Positions 27,358 through 36,252 of a stretch of 64,000 nucleotides of DNA are shown piece by piece; position 1 is the first letter of the stretch; every line of letters begins with the position of its first letter. Made by a program: the position numbers and the translations under genes. The stretch lies in contig NZ_CP087714.1 of NCBI RefSeq assembly GCF_039641995.1, forward strand, positions 1,364,001 to 1,428,000, in the 5' to 3' direction. The notes under the pieces were generated by a model. That model saw only the letters and a list, made by a program, of their open reading frames with translations. It made no database searches and was not told where the DNA came from. Origin of the DNA: Geoglobus acetivorans. Its GTDB lineage: Archaea > Halobacteriota > Archaeoglobi > Archaeoglobales > Archaeoglobaceae.

Positions 27358-27397
27358 CTCAGCAATTTTTTTATTTCTTTTCTTCCGTCTAAGCACA

Positions 27398-28702
27398 ATG
27401 TTTGAAATGCTGAGAGTTGAGGCAAGAAAAGCGGCAAAAATTCTGGAAAAGCATGATTTTGCGAGAATATATACCCATTATGATGCTGATGGCATTTCAG
27501 CCGGGGCCGTAATCTCCGCTGCACTCTACAGAAGGGGTAAGGCATTCCATCTGTCCTTCTTAAGTGGGCTGAATGAGAGTATTGATGTTGATGACGACCT
27601 CATTATTTTCGCAGACATGGGGAGCGGTTATCCGGATGTCATCTCCGATATTGATGCTGATGTAGTTGTTGTCGATCATCACTTTCCTGTTGGGAGAATT
27701 GAGCCAAAAAAGGATTTTGCACATATAAATCCACATCTTGCTGGAATTGATGGCTCCTATGAGCTGTCAGCAAGTGGAACGGCATACGTTTTTGCAAAGG
27801 AGCTTGGTGATAACACGGACCTGTCGTCCGTAGCTCTGGTTGGTATCATCGGAGATAAACAAAAGATTTCCGGAGGAAATGCCGAAATCATTGGTGAGGG
27901 GGTTAAGGAGGGCCACATCGAGCAGAAAGAAGGTCTGAGGATGATTTCCGGGAAAATTAGGGACGTTCTCAGGTTGAGTCTTGAGCCCTTCCTTGATTTT
28001 TATTCAAAGGAGGAAGAACTTGAGGAATTTCTGAGCCAGATTGGCATTGATGGTGAAAGAGAATTTGACGAACTATCACGGGACGAGGAAAGGAAACTCG
28101 CCAACGGAATAGTTCTCCGAATTCTGAAAATGAATTCCTATCCTGGAGTTGTTGAGGATTTCACCGGGATGAGGTTTTACCTGAAAGCCGAGCTTATACA
28201 GAACGCCGTGATGATGAGTGAGGTTGTGAACGCCACTGGCAGAAAGGCGGCTAATGCGGTAGGTCTTGCAATCTGCCTGAGAGATGAAAGCTTTCTGGAC
28301 AAGGGATTTGAGCTGTGGAAGGAATTCACAGAGGGTATTCATGAGGAAATAGAGAGAAGAAGGCACGAGGTTCAGGAAGGAGAATGCATACGTTACCTTG
28401 TCATGGAAAATGGAACCTCCACCGGACCAATAGCGTCGGTTTTTTCAAGGTATCTGTTTGCCGACAGACCATTTATCGCTCTGAATATAAAGAAAGATGG
28501 CAGGGTGAAGGTTTCGGCGAGGTCGAATCAGAAAATAGCGGAAAAGCTCGATCTTGCCGAGGTTATGAGGGTTGCGGCAGAGAAAGTTGGAGGTAGAGGG
28601 GGAGGACATGTGGTTGCCGCCGGTGCGAACATCAGCGATAATGCCGTAGATGATTTCATCAGGGAGGTGGACAGGCTGTGCTGTTCTCAGTTAAGCTCAT
28701 GA
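27398..28702 (+). CDS. RecJ-like DHH-family phosphoesterase/exonuclease
   Basis: 434-residue archaeal RecJ/Cdc45-like protein. DHH motifs: 'THYDADGISA', 'FADMGSG', 'VVVDHHFPVG'; DHHA1 domain motif 'GGRGGGHVVAAG'. In related euryarchaea, one paralogue (GAN) binds GINS in the replicative helicase complex and others act in single-stranded DNA or RNA decay; which this is cannot be told from the sequence. Overlaps pcc1 by 25 bp. Confidence 0.88.
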   Translation: MFEMLRVEARKAAKILEKHDFARIYTHYDADGISAGAVISAALYRRGKAFHLSFLSGLNESIDVDDDLIIFADMGSGYPDVISDIDADVVVVDHHFPVGRIEPKKDFAHINPHLAGIDGSYELSASGTAYVFAKELGDNTDLSSVALVGIIGDKQKISGGNAEIIGEGVKEGHIEQKEGLRMISGKIRDVLRLSLEPFLDFYSKEEELEEFLSQIGIDGEREFDELSRDEERKLANGIVLRILKMNSYPGVVEDFTGMRFYLKAELIQNAVMMSEVVNATGRKAANAVGLAICLRDESFLDKGFELWKEFTEGIHEEIERRRHEVQEGECIRYLVMENGTSTGPIASVFSRYLFADRPFIALNIKKDGRVKVSARSNQKIAEKLDLAEVMRVAAEKVGGRGGGHVVAAGANISDNAVDDFIREVDRLCCSQLSS

Positions 28703-28902
28703 TCGATGAGGGGCATCCGGAAATTATCTCGAAGGCTCTGATGCCTGATGACCTCGAGTGGGCGAAAAGCCGTTGTGAGAATGGCGGGCTTGTGGTTGAG
28801 GTTAAAACTCATAAAATAGGTGCTTTGATAAATGCGGTTGAGGACTTTTTTATGAACATCAAAGCCTCTTCATCTGCTCTAAACGCTCTGGAGCGAGTTT
28901 GA
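28678..28902 (+). CDS. pcc1: KEOPS complex subunit Pcc1
   Basis: 74-residue Pcc1, the dimerisation subunit of KEOPS, which with Kae1 makes t6A in tRNA. Pattern 'ALMPDDLEWAKSRCENGGLVVEV' (in part) and the helical end 'LINAVEDFFMNIKASSSAL' are typical. Starts with GTG at 28678 preceded by GGAGGTGG, overlapping recJ by 25 bp. Its 3' end overlaps convergent ribL by 44 bp. Confidence 0.85.
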   Translation: MLFSVKLMIDEGHPEIISKALMPDDLEWAKSRCENGGLVVEVKTHKIGALINAVEDFFMNIKASSSALNALERV

Positions 28903-29305
28903 GAATTCTTTTCACGATTTTCGCAGTGCTGCAAAGTTCACATTCTTCTCTGGTATGTATCCTAACGACTTCTGCGTTGATGCCCCGTTTTTTCAGCTCG
29001 TCTCTGAGCCATGTCTCATTAAAGTGCTGATCGTGGCCCAGTGCAATCACGTCAGGTTTCAGTTCCTCAATCGGTTTGAAGATGTCCTCTTCATCACCAA
29101 GAATTGCCATATCGACTGGTTTTAGGGCTTCAACAACTCTGACCCTCTGTTCTTCTGGAATGATTGGCTTTGGTTTATGTCTGACATTCCGTTCCCTTGC
29201 AACGATGACTATGAGATAATCGCCAAGCTTTTTCGCCTCTTCAAGAAATCTTATGTGCCCCGGGTGAATGATGTCAAAAGTCCCTGTTGCCACCACTTTT
29301 TTCAT
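28859..29305 (-). CDS. ribL: FAD synthase, archaeal RibL type
   Basis: 148-residue cytidylyltransferase-like enzyme forming FAD from FMN and ATP. Nucleotide-binding motifs 'GTFDIIHPGHIRFL', 'PIIPEEQRVRVVEAL', 'ALGHDQHF', and a C-terminal 'ECELCSTAKIVKRIL' with two Cys that is typical of RibL. Monocistronic; convergent with pcc1. Confidence 0.93.
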   Translation of the reverse strand: MKKVVATGTFDIIHPGHIRFLEEAKKLGDYLIVIVARERNVRHKPKPIIPEEQRVRVVEALKPVDMAILGDEEDIFKPIEELKPDVIALGHDQHFNETWLRDELKKRGINAEVVRIHTREECELCSTAKIVKRILKLAPERLEQMKRL

Positions 29306-29428
29306 CCAGTCAGGGGGTTTGGATGGGCTTATAACTGTTTTGCTGTTCTGCGACCTGTGTTCTCATGCCTCGATTGCCGTGTTTTACATCCAATGGAAAA
29401 TTGTTTAAATCCTGATGAAGGTACTTCA

Positions 29429-30469
29429 ATGGTGTTTGTCTTTGAATATCTCAGGAACATCAACCATCTGAGGAGGGAACTGGAGTCGAGAGATAGGGCA
29501 TATTACAGAGCCAGAAAATATCTGCTCAATCGATTCGGGTTCGATGTGGATGATTTCCTGCCTGAACTTTCTGGCGCGGGTTTCTGGAGACAGTTTCTCA
29601 CGCCAAATTTCGAGAACCTTGTGGGTGAAATCCTCGCGAGGCTTTATGGCATGGAAAAATTCGATTTGACCTATCTGAAGGATGGATTTACAACGAGAAA
29701 TCCGTTCAAATACAGCCTTGTGAGACCAAAATTTGTAATAAATGATGGCAGGAGATGGATCTTGAAGAAGTATTTCCTGGCTGACCGCTTCCTGAATCAT
29801 CAGGTTATAAAGGATATAGGTTCTCTGGATAATTTTAAAAAAGCTTACCAGATTCATATCGACTTTGCCGAAAATCTCGGATACAGCAGCGATTCGTGGG
29901 ATATTTCAACCTTTTTCTCGACCTTTGTTAAATGTTCCCTGGAAACTCTGGAACGGAAGGATGCTGGCAGAGTCTTCAGTAAAGTTTTTGTTCTAACGTC
30001 TCAGAATAACGCCCTTGTAAGGAAAAAATTCGAGTTCAATGGCGAGGTATATCGGTCAGGGAACGAGACTCTGAAATTCGAAGACCTGATTGAGCTTGCT
30101 GCAGAGGGACTGGTTATGCCAGCAACATCCACCTACTATTCTGAGCTGTTTTATCTTCTACCCGGCATTCTGCTGCCACGATACATCCAGATTGAAGCTG
30201 TGTTTGAAACTGCTGACGAATGCATACAGAATCCAGCACTTCAGGGCTTCAGAAAGTGCAGGGAGATCACGGGTTTTTACCCTCTCTTAATCCCAATCCC
30301 GGATTTCAATGTCGAGGATGGTTTCAGGTTTACGAAAAATCCTGCCTGTACGACCATCTGCCTTCCAGTTGAGGAGGCGTTCGAGACCGTCGATCCGGAA
30401 AGCTCAATAAGCTTTTACCGGACAGCATACATGATCGGAAAAAGGCTGCTTCAAATGTTCAAAAATTAG
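29429..30469 (+). CDS. Uncharacterised protein
   Basis: 346 residues, no recognised family. N-terminal helical region with 'RRELESRDRAYYRARKYLLNR'; the centre is aromatic-rich; the late segment 'ALQGFRKCREITGFYPLLIP' precedes a short C-terminal helix. No signal peptide or transmembrane helices. The ATG at 29429 lies 25-28 nt behind TTTAAAT (29404-29410), arguing for a leaderless mRNA and against the in-frame upstream extension to 29177, which overlaps ribL. Likely lineage-specific. Confidence 0.55.
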   Translation: MVFVFEYLRNINHLRRELESRDRAYYRARKYLLNRFGFDVDDFLPELSGAGFWRQFLTPNFENLVGEILARLYGMEKFDLTYLKDGFTTRNPFKYSLVRPKFVINDGRRWILKKYFLADRFLNHQVIKDIGSLDNFKKAYQIHIDFAENLGYSSDSWDISTFFSTFVKCSLETLERKDAGRVFSKVFVLTSQNNALVRKKFEFNGEVYRSGNETLKFEDLIELAAEGLVMPATSTYYSELFYLLPGILLPRYIQIEAVFETADECIQNPALQGFRKCREITGFYPLLIPIPDFNVEDGFRFTKNPACTTICLPVEEAFETVDPESSISFYRTAYMIGKRLLQMFKN

Positions 30470-31812
30470 ATTTTCTTCATCTTGGATATGAAAAATCCTG
30501 AAGTGTCGTGCATGTGTGGGTAGAGTCTCACAACCCTGTCTGCGTGGGGGAACGTTTTCGTCCCGTATTTTCTTATTCCCGAAACGCCAATCGGCAGGTT
30601 GAGGGCGTCTATGCTGAACAGCTCTTTGAGTTTCAGCAGGTTACCTTCATTCTCTTCGAATGTTATGCTGCAGGTGGAGTAAACGACTTCATCACCAATT
30701 CTCAGTGCGTTTGTGAGCATTTTTCTCTGAAGTTTGAGGAGGGACTGAAACTTCTTTGCCTCGTATCTCCACTTCACGTACGGGTAGCCCCTTACCGAAC
30801 CTGTGGATGAACATGGAGCGTCAAGCAGAACCTTATCTGCCTGAGCTTTGAATTTTGATCCATCTCCCACACGAATTTCGACATTTCTTATGCCGAGTTT
30901 CTTCATTCTCAGGCGCATTCTTTCGACTCTTTCTTTTGAGTTATCCACGGCAATAATCTTCCCTCTGTTTTCCATCATTGCGGAAATGTGACTTGTCTTT
31001 GATCCCGGTGCAGCGGCAAGGTCAACCACCACATCTCCAGGCTCAGGGGACAGCGCATGGCTCACAAGAGCCGAACCGAGATCCTGGAGAACAAAGTCTC
31101 TGTCATATCCGTCGAGCAGGGTCAGGGGTTTTTCGTAGCTCACGACTCTGAAGACCTCTGGCAGAACAGTCTCCTCGAGATTCACTCCCTGACCTTCAAG
31201 CAACCTCCACAGATTTTCGGGAGATATCCTTATGGTGTTTGCCCTGACGTAGAGAGTCTGATTCAGGTTCGCGATGAGCAGGTTTTCAAAATCCGGCAGG
31301 GTTTTTTCGGCGAATTTTATGTACCATTCCGGGTGGAAGTACTTCAGGGCGAGATATTTTCTCCTGCTTCTCTTTCTGATTTTTTCAAGTTCGCTTTCGA
31401 CATCAAGTTTTTCAGCGTTTCTGAGTATTGCGTTAACAAAGCCTGCTGCTTTTGGGTTGATCTCTTTTGCAATCCTTACAGCACTGTCTGTTGCGAGGGC
31501 TGGATGCACGCCCTTGAAGAACATTTCATAGATTGCAATTCTGAGAAGATTCCTTATAAATGGGTTTACGCTGCCGAGATTCCTGAATCCGAGAGATTTT
31601 TGCAGGATGAAATCTATATAGTTTCTTCTCTTTGCTACCTCAAACACGTAAGCATGAACACTTCCCCTGATTCTGTAATCCAGGGTCTTATCTGTGAAGT
31701 ACTCTCTGAGGGCAGATTTCTCTGAAATCGTGTTCTCCTCAAGCAGCTGAAGTACCTCTGCAGCAAGTTTTTGAGTGGGGACTACATTACCACCATCTGT
31801 GCGTGCCAGCAT
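30466..31812 (-). CDS. RsmB-type rRNA/tRNA m5C methyltransferase with NusB-like domain
   Basis: 448 residues. The N-terminal 140 residues form a NusB-like RNA-binding domain; then a Nol1/Nop2/Sun methyltransferase with SAM motif 'VDLAAAPGSKTSHISAMM', catalytic Cys pair in 'LDAPCSSTGSVRGYP' and 'VVYSTCSITFEENEGNL'. Product would be 5-methylcytosine in rRNA or tRNA; position not predictable. Starts inside the DUF424 gene (31-bp overlap), so it belongs to the aIF2-beta operon. Overlaps the convergent gene at 29429-30469 by 4 bp. Confidence 0.9.
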   Translation of the reverse strand: MLARTDGGNVVPTQKLAAEVLQLLEENTISEKSALREYFTDKTLDYRIRGSVHAYVFEVAKRRNYIDFILQKSLGFRNLGSVNPFIRNLLRIAIYEMFFKGVHPALATDSAVRIAKEINPKAAGFVNAILRNAEKLDVESELEKIRKRSRRKYLALKYFHPEWYIKFAEKTLPDFENLLIANLNQTLYVRANTIRISPENLWRLLEGQGVNLEETVLPEVFRVVSYEKPLTLLDGYDRDFVLQDLGSALVSHALSPEPGDVVVDLAAAPGSKTSHISAMMENRGKIIAVDNSKERVERMRLRMKKLGIRNVEIRVGDGSKFKAQADKVLLDAPCSSTGSVRGYPYVKWRYEAKKFQSLLKLQRKMLTNALRIGDEVVYSTCSITFEENEGNLLKLKELFSIDALNLPIGVSGIRKYGTKTFPHADRVVRLYPHMHDTSGFFISKMKKI

Positions 31813-32078
31813 TCTCCTATCTTCAAAACTCTGTTTTCATCCACGATTCCCATGCTGATTGCGAGCTTCACGGCCCTCTCTCCTGAAATGTTAGCGATCG
31901 TAGCCTGTCTTAGCATTTTCTTCACTTCGCTTTCCTCGTAACTTTTTTCACCGTAAAACTCTTCCCTGATTTCGATTTTCAGCTCGCCTTCTTTGAAATT
32001 CCTGCCAATCAGTTCCTCATCACATACAGCAACAAGCACTTCGCCTTTAACTCTGTATATCTTCATTCTGTATTTCAT
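31782..32078 (-). CDS. DUF424 family protein
   Basis: 98 residues with the DUF424 pattern ('VLVAVCDEELIGRNFKEGELKI', quoted in part; 'ATIANISGERAVKLAISMGIV'; 'VLKIGECWHAQMVVM'). Archaeal-only family, usually encoded with translation genes, as here (aIF2-beta upstream, ATGA overlap; m5C methyltransferase downstream, 31-bp overlap). Function unknown. Confidence 0.82.
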   Translation of the reverse strand: MKYRMKIYRVKGEVLVAVCDEELIGRNFKEGELKIEIREEFYGEKSYEESEVKKMLRQATIANISGERAVKLAISMGIVDENRVLKIGECWHAQMVVM

Positions 32079-32482
32079 AATCCCTTAACAGAATGTTTCG
32101 CACCGCAGGCGAGGCATTTGACGAAGAGCACTCTTTCCTCTCTTACGAACTCGGTGTCCGGCGCTCCACATTCCTTGCAGATGACGTAGGTTTTGACATA
32201 GTCATCGATTTCCTTCTGCACCTCCCTTTCTGAGAATTTTCCCTGAAGAATGAGTCTTCCAGACTCTACAACACCCGCGGTTCCGAGTGATCTTACAAGG
32301 TACTTGTAAAGATGTTCTTCACTTCTGTTTATCATCTTGGCTATCGATCCAAAATTCTTTACGATTGTTCTGCTACCTTCTTTCTGAACACTCACCCTCG
32401 GGATTTCGAATCTATCTCTGCTGGTAACCTTTTCCGGGAGGAGAGCGTAAGCCCTTTCAAGCAGTTCATCATAACTCTTCAT
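32075..32482 (-). CDS. aif2b: Translation initiation factor aIF2 beta subunit
   Basis: 135-residue beta subunit of the Met-tRNA-delivering aIF2 complex. Domains: N-terminal helix binding aIF2-gamma, central 'TIVKNFGSIAKMINRSEEHLYKYL' region (quoted in part), and a C-terminal zinc ribbon CKEC-x18-CLAC. The ATG at 32482 follows GAGGTTGGAT; 38 further in-frame codons upstream overlap the DUF123 gene and are rejected. Overlaps the upstream gene by 14 bp. Confidence 0.94.
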   Translation of the reverse strand: MKSYDELLERAYALLPEKVTSRDRFEIPRVSVQKEGSRTIVKNFGSIAKMINRSEEHLYKYLVRSLGTAGVVESGRLILQGKFSEREVQKEIDDYVKTYVICKECGAPDTEFVREERVLFVKCLACGAKHSVKGL

Positions 32483-32873
32483 AATCCAACCTCTCTGCAA
32501 GCACATAATTAAGTTTTTTCGCCTGTTCGACAAACTCTTCAGGGTAGTTCTCCGAATAGTAAAGGTGCGAGTAGCATTTGCAGTCTGAGCTACCAAAACC
32601 TTTTATTCCTTCCATGGAGTTTGATGCAAGCTCAGCAAGCTTATGTTCGTCGGCCAGACATCTGTAGGCTTCTATGGCTCTTGCATTTACGCTGAGATAA
32701 TCCACGTGCCACCTCAGCTTCTTTTTCTTGGAAAAATGCCTCTTCACCCTCTTGGAGAAACCTCTTTTTGCAGAACCCGTGTAAATATAATACCCCTTTC
32801 TGAACTTTATCTTGCCAAGCCTGCCAACCTCGATTTCTTTGTCCTCGTCGAGTCTGAATATCACAAAATACAT
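32469..32873 (-). CDS. GIY-YIG-like DUF123 protein
   Basis: 134-residue member of DUF123, a GIY-YIG-related nuclease fold ('GYYIYTGSAKRGFSKRVKRH' is the GIY-YIG-like region; 'LRWHVDYLS' carries the conserved His; 'GFGSSDCKCYSHLYY' closes). In some proteins this domain is fused to endonuclease III. TATATAAATAC at about 32893-32903 lies 25-30 nt before the ATG, making it the leaderless first gene of the DUF123-aIF2beta-DUF424-m5C-methyltransferase operon. Confidence 0.83.
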   Translation of the reverse strand: MYFVIFRLDEDKEIEVGRLGKIKFRKGYYIYTGSAKRGFSKRVKRHFSKKKKLRWHVDYLSVNARAIEAYRCLADEHKLAELASNSMEGIKGFGSSDCKCYSHLYYSENYPEEFVEQAKKLNYVLAERLDYEEL

Positions 32874-32995
32874 GTTTTGAAAATTGCTGCCAGTATTTAT
32901 ATATGGCTGTTTTCATGAACCAAATTCACTGACTTCTCCACTGCAAAGTCCACAGTTTTTCACCTTTCCTCACAAAAAATGGGGTTATTATCTGT

Positions 32996-34093
32996 CTATG
33001 GTACCTCTTCCAGTTCATATCTTCTGCTACCCAGTCCGAGTTCTTCGGCATACTCGACCAGTCTTTCGGGAGAGGTCCAGCTCCAGAATTTTTCTTTTAT
33101 GAGTGCTTTGGAGGTCAGGCTTTCATTTTTGTAGGCATCGAGACTTGCCGTATCGATGGAAACGATATCGTTCGAGGCGAAAACGCCTATGTCAGACACT
33201 TGGGGTGGGGCGCTGTAAGGGTGACAGTCGCAGTGGGGAGTTATGTCTATTGCGAAATTCAGAAAAGCGAAATTCTCCTTTCCTACGGTATCGATCACCG
33301 CTTTGGCAGCCTCAACTATTCTTTCGGCAATATCATCCCCATCAAGCCAAGGGCCGAGCTTTACTGCCCTTTCCTCGCACACCTCTGCGCATCCCAGGCA
33401 TTTCAGACATTTGTCGAGGTTGATTGAATAGTCTTCAATGGCATCGAAGGGACAGATTTCGACACATCTGTCACATTCGGTGCACTTTTCTCTATCGATC
33501 TCCGGCGGAGATGGCAGGTGTATGTCAAACTTTGTTGTTTTCGTTACGCATCCAACACCGATGTTTTTCAGACTTCCTCCAACCCCTCCCCTCATGTGGA
33601 GTTTGAAGTGAGTAACGGCAACGACAAAATCCGTCTCTGCTATGGCCCTCGCAACATGCACTTCCTTCAGGTGCTTGGTATTCTGCTCAACCCTGACCGC
33701 ATCAAAACCTTTCAGCCCATCTGCGATAATTATCGGTGCTCCAACGGTCTGGGAGGTGAATCCATTCTCTTCAGCGATCTTAATTCTACCTATGGCAGTG
33801 GTTCGATCCCTCGTCAGACCGAGCCCGGTTGTCTCAGTTACATAGATTTTTGCCTTCTTCTCTTTAATTTTCTCGACGACCTTTCTCACAAAAAGAGATC
33901 TGAGCATTTTAGTCGTACCCCTGTCTCCAAAATGGGTCTTTACGGCTACGATATCTCCTTTGTCGATGTTATCTAGAATTCTACTTTCTTCAATCAACCT
34001 CTCAAGCCGTGAGACCAGACTTTTATCGGGCTGATACCATCTTGTTGGGTCTGTTATCTCAACATCTGCGGGGGTGAAAAACACTTTTGACAT
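32996..34093 (-). CDS. DUF362 domain protein with two 4Fe-4S clusters
   Basis: 365 residues. DUF362 core with 'VAVKTHFGDRGTT' and 'HFKLHMRGGVGGSLKNIGVG' (20 residues), interrupted by a ferredoxin domain 'CTECDRCVEICPFDAIEDY' and 'CLKCLGCAEVCEERAV', then 'PHCDCHPYSAPP'. Found widely in anaerobes as a cytoplasmic Fe-S oxidoreductase-like protein; no substrate is established. Divergent from the secreted protein gene at 34145 across 51 bp. Confidence 0.85.
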   Translation of the reverse strand: MSKVFFTPADVEITDPTRWYQPDKSLVSRLERLIEESRILDNIDKGDIVAVKTHFGDRGTTKMLRSLFVRKVVEKIKEKKAKIYVTETTGLGLTRDRTTAIGRIKIAEENGFTSQTVGAPIIIADGLKGFDAVRVEQNTKHLKEVHVARAIAETDFVVAVTHFKLHMRGGVGGSLKNIGVGCVTKTTKFDIHLPSPPEIDREKCTECDRCVEICPFDAIEDYSINLDKCLKCLGCAEVCEERAVKLGPWLDGDDIAERIVEAAKAVIDTVGKENFAFLNFAIDITPHCDCHPYSAPPQVSDIGVFASNDIVSIDTASLDAYKNESLTSKALIKEKFWSWTSPERLVEYAEELGLGSRRYELEEVP

Positions 34094-34144
34094 AGTTTGA
34101 CATCTATTGCAAAATATTAAATATCTTTCGAAAAAAGAGGTAAT

Positions 34145-35122
34145 ATGAAAGGATTGGCTGCCGTAATGGTTATACTCGCCCTGGTTTCAGTGGCTGGAGC
34201 TTTCGAGATAACGCTTGAAGGGTATGACGGTGGAAACGTAACAGTCAGGCTTATTTCTCTCGAGAATCAGAATGTTTCCAAAGAATTTACTGTCCAGAAC
34301 AGCACTCTGCTGATCGACAATCTTGAAAATGGAACATATCATGTGATTGTTGATTACAACGGCCTAAGATATACTGCCAACATTGTAGTTCCTGAAACCG
34401 AATCTCTGACAGTGAACTTCGAAAAAACGGACGATGTGTCGGTTATTGAGGCAGACAATATACATTATATACTGAATTATGATAGCAGCAACGGTTTCTT
34501 CGTAGTAATGGAGGTCCTAAACCTCAGAAATACCGGCAATCAGTTCTTCTCCGGAAACTTCACAAAGAAGCTGCCTGAGGGCGTGGATCATCTCTTTGTG
34601 GATCAGCAAACGCTTGCACAGTCAGGTGTTTATTTTGAGAATGTCACTCAGGGTGATGACTACATAGAAATAGAGAATCTCACGGTTCAGCCCAACGGAA
34701 CATTCACTCTTGCATTCATGTACTTTACCGATGCGGATCCGGTCCTGATCGTGGACCACCCTGCCAAGGTGTTAAGGGTAATCTCGCCTGAATTCATCAC
34801 AGTTCAGCTTCCAGAGAACTTTGTTCAGGAAAACACCATTACAAACTCTGAAGGTGTCGTTTACAGGGTTTACAGAACCGACAACGTCTCATCTGGCAGT
34901 GTATTCCAGCTTCAGGCGGAAGTTGATCAGACCCAGGTTTCTCCTACAGGTACTACACAGCCCGGAAATTCCGACAGCTCCGGTGTGGATACAACTCTGC
35001 TTGCGGGTGTCGCCCTTATTGGAGCAGGAGTTGCAATACTTGCGTATTCGAGGTTTTCGAAGAAAGGAGAAAATGGCGAAGAGGAGGAAGAAGACACAGG
35101 TGGATGGGAGATCAAGGAATAA
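34145..35122 (+). CDS. Secreted membrane-anchored protein of unknown function
   Basis: 325 residues. Signal peptide 1-19 (ends 'LVSVAGA'), an extracellular beta-rich region with repeated Asn-x-Ser/Thr sites (possible N-glycosylation), a Thr/Ser/Pro/Gly-rich linker (about 262-282, 'VSPTGTTQPGNSDSSG'), one transmembrane helix (about 287-304), and an acidic cytoplasmic tail ('GEEEEEDTGGW'). This layout is that of archaeal cell-surface proteins. GAGGTAAT directly before the ATG. Overlaps convergent pyrH by 11 bp. Confidence 0.7.
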   Translation: MKGLAAVMVILALVSVAGAFEITLEGYDGGNVTVRLISLENQNVSKEFTVQNSTLLIDNLENGTYHVIVDYNGLRYTANIVVPETESLTVNFEKTDDVSVIEADNIHYILNYDSSNGFFVVMEVLNLRNTGNQFFSGNFTKKLPEGVDHLFVDQQTLAQSGVYFENVTQGDDYIEIENLTVQPNGTFTLAFMYFTDADPVLIVDHPAKVLRVISPEFITVQLPENFVQENTITNSEGVVYRVYRTDNVSSGSVFQLQAEVDQTQVSPTGTTQPGNSDSSGVDTTLLAGVALIGAGVAILAYSRFSKKGENGEEEEEDTGGWEIKE

Positions 35123-35771
35123 TCTCAGTTCCAATTTTTTCCCCTTTTAATGCCTTCCTCAGGTTTTCAGGAGTTCCTAGAAAAACCCTTGCATTAATTC
35201 TGCTTCTCTGAATTATTTTGGCTGCGAGCAGGTCAACAACACTGCTGCTTCCTGCGTTGATTTCGCTTCTGGAGACTATTTCAACAAGCTCTGACGATGT
35301 GAGCCTTTCATATCTCTGAGCCTGAGGATTTCTGTTTGGATCTGAACTGTAAACACCATCCACCGATGTGGCGATTAGAAGCTCCTCAGCTCCTACGAAT
35401 TCTGCCACAATGGCAGCCGTTGCGTCGGTCGTGTGTCCCGGAAATGTGCCGCCCATGACCACCTTTTTGCAGGTTTTGAGGAGAATCTCCACTTCTTCGG
35501 GAGAATGTGGAATTTTGCTTGAAGCATCACGGAGGGATGCGGAGAAAACCCTTGCATTCACTCTGGTGACGTCGATACCTATTATATCGCACAGGGTCTC
35601 GTTAGCTCCCAGGTCTCTTGCGATCTCTATGTATTTTCTTGCTATTTTTCCGCCACCCACAACTATGACAAGCTTTCCATCAAACTCGTCAATCACATCT
35701 GCGAATTCCGAGATTTTATTTGCCTCGAGATCTCCGAAAAGAATTGAACCTCCAAGGGCAAGAACTTTCAT
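35112..35771 (-). CDS. pyrH: Uridylate kinase, archaeal type
   Basis: 219-residue amino-acid-kinase-family UMP kinase forming UDP. Motifs 'ALGGSILFGD', 'VIVVGGGKIARKYI', 'VVMGGTFPGHTTDATAAI', 'ATSVDGVYSSDP'. Monocistronic, convergent with the secreted-protein gene. Shorter than bacterial PyrH, as usual for archaea. Confidence 0.94.
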   Translation of the reverse strand: MKVLALGGSILFGDLEANKISEFADVIDEFDGKLVIVVGGGKIARKYIEIARDLGANETLCDIIGIDVTRVNARVFSASLRDASSKIPHSPEEVEILLKTCKKVVMGGTFPGHTTDATAAIVAEFVGAEELLIATSVDGVYSSDPNRNPQAQRYERLTSSELVEIVSRSEINAGSSSVVDLLAAKIIQRSRINARVFLGTPENLRKALKGEKIGTEIIP

Positions 35772-35837
35772 CCCTTCCCCTTTATCCTGACGGGTAGAAA
35801 AACATTTCGAGTATACTGGAGTGTTTTGAATAAAACA

Positions 35838-35857
35838 ATAAATAGTAAAATATTTAT
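35838..35857 (+). promoter_or_regulatory. Inverted repeat overlapping the TATA region of the regulator gene at 35890
   Basis: ATAAATA-6nt-TATTTAT arms flank and include the TATA-like sequence (AATATTTATATC) about 35-50 nt before the ATG at 35890. Symmetric sites in this position commonly bind the downstream regulator itself. AT-richness makes chance symmetry possible. Confidence 0.35.
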
Positions 35858-35889
35858 ATCATCATGGAAAATAATAATGAGGTGATATT

Positions 35890-36252
35890 ATGGAGCTATC
35901 CGATAAGGATGAAAGGCTTGTGGAGCTCTTAGCTGAAGCAGGCTTAAACAGGAATATTGCCAGAGTCGTGGTTTACCTTTCAAAGGTTGGTGAAACAATT
36001 TCGAGGGATATTGAACGTGAGGCGAATCTGAGACAGCCTGAAGTCAGCCTTGCAATGAAAGAACTCAAGAATCTCGGGTGGATCAAGGAGAAGGAAATCA
36101 AGAGAAAGGGTAAGGGTAGACCACTCAAGAGTTACAAGCTCAGTCTTGATATAAAGGACATTGTTAAAGAGCTTGTTGAAAAGAAGAGGGAAGAGCTTAA
36201 AAAGCTTGAAAGCGAGCTTGAGGAGCTTGAAGAGCTGGTGGGGCTTAAATGA
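35890..36252 (+). CDS. Winged-helix transcriptional regulator with C-terminal coiled coil
   Basis: 120 residues: winged helix of the MarR/TrmB-like type (residues about 15-85; recognition helix 'NLRQPEVSLAMKELKNLGWI', wing 'KRKGKGRPLKSYKL') and a long Glu/Lys-rich coiled coil (about 90-118). GAGGTGAT 4-5 nt before the ATG. Its stop overlaps the next gene's ATG (ATGA), so it is co-expressed with an alpha/beta hydrolase. Likely autoregulated through the inverted repeat upstream. It is the nearest dedicated regulator to the catabolic island, though 5 kb away. Confidence 0.8.
   Translation: MELSDKDERLVELLAEAGLNRNIARVVVYLSKVGETISRDIEREANLRQPEVSLAMKELKNLGWIKEKEIKRKGKGRPLKSYKLSLDIKDIVKELVEKKREELKKLESELEELEELVGLK

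Noticed and set aside
29177-29428. 84-codon N-terminal extension of the gene at 29429
   Set aside because: It overlaps the ribL coding region antisense, and a TATA box lies 25-28 nt before the ATG at 29429.
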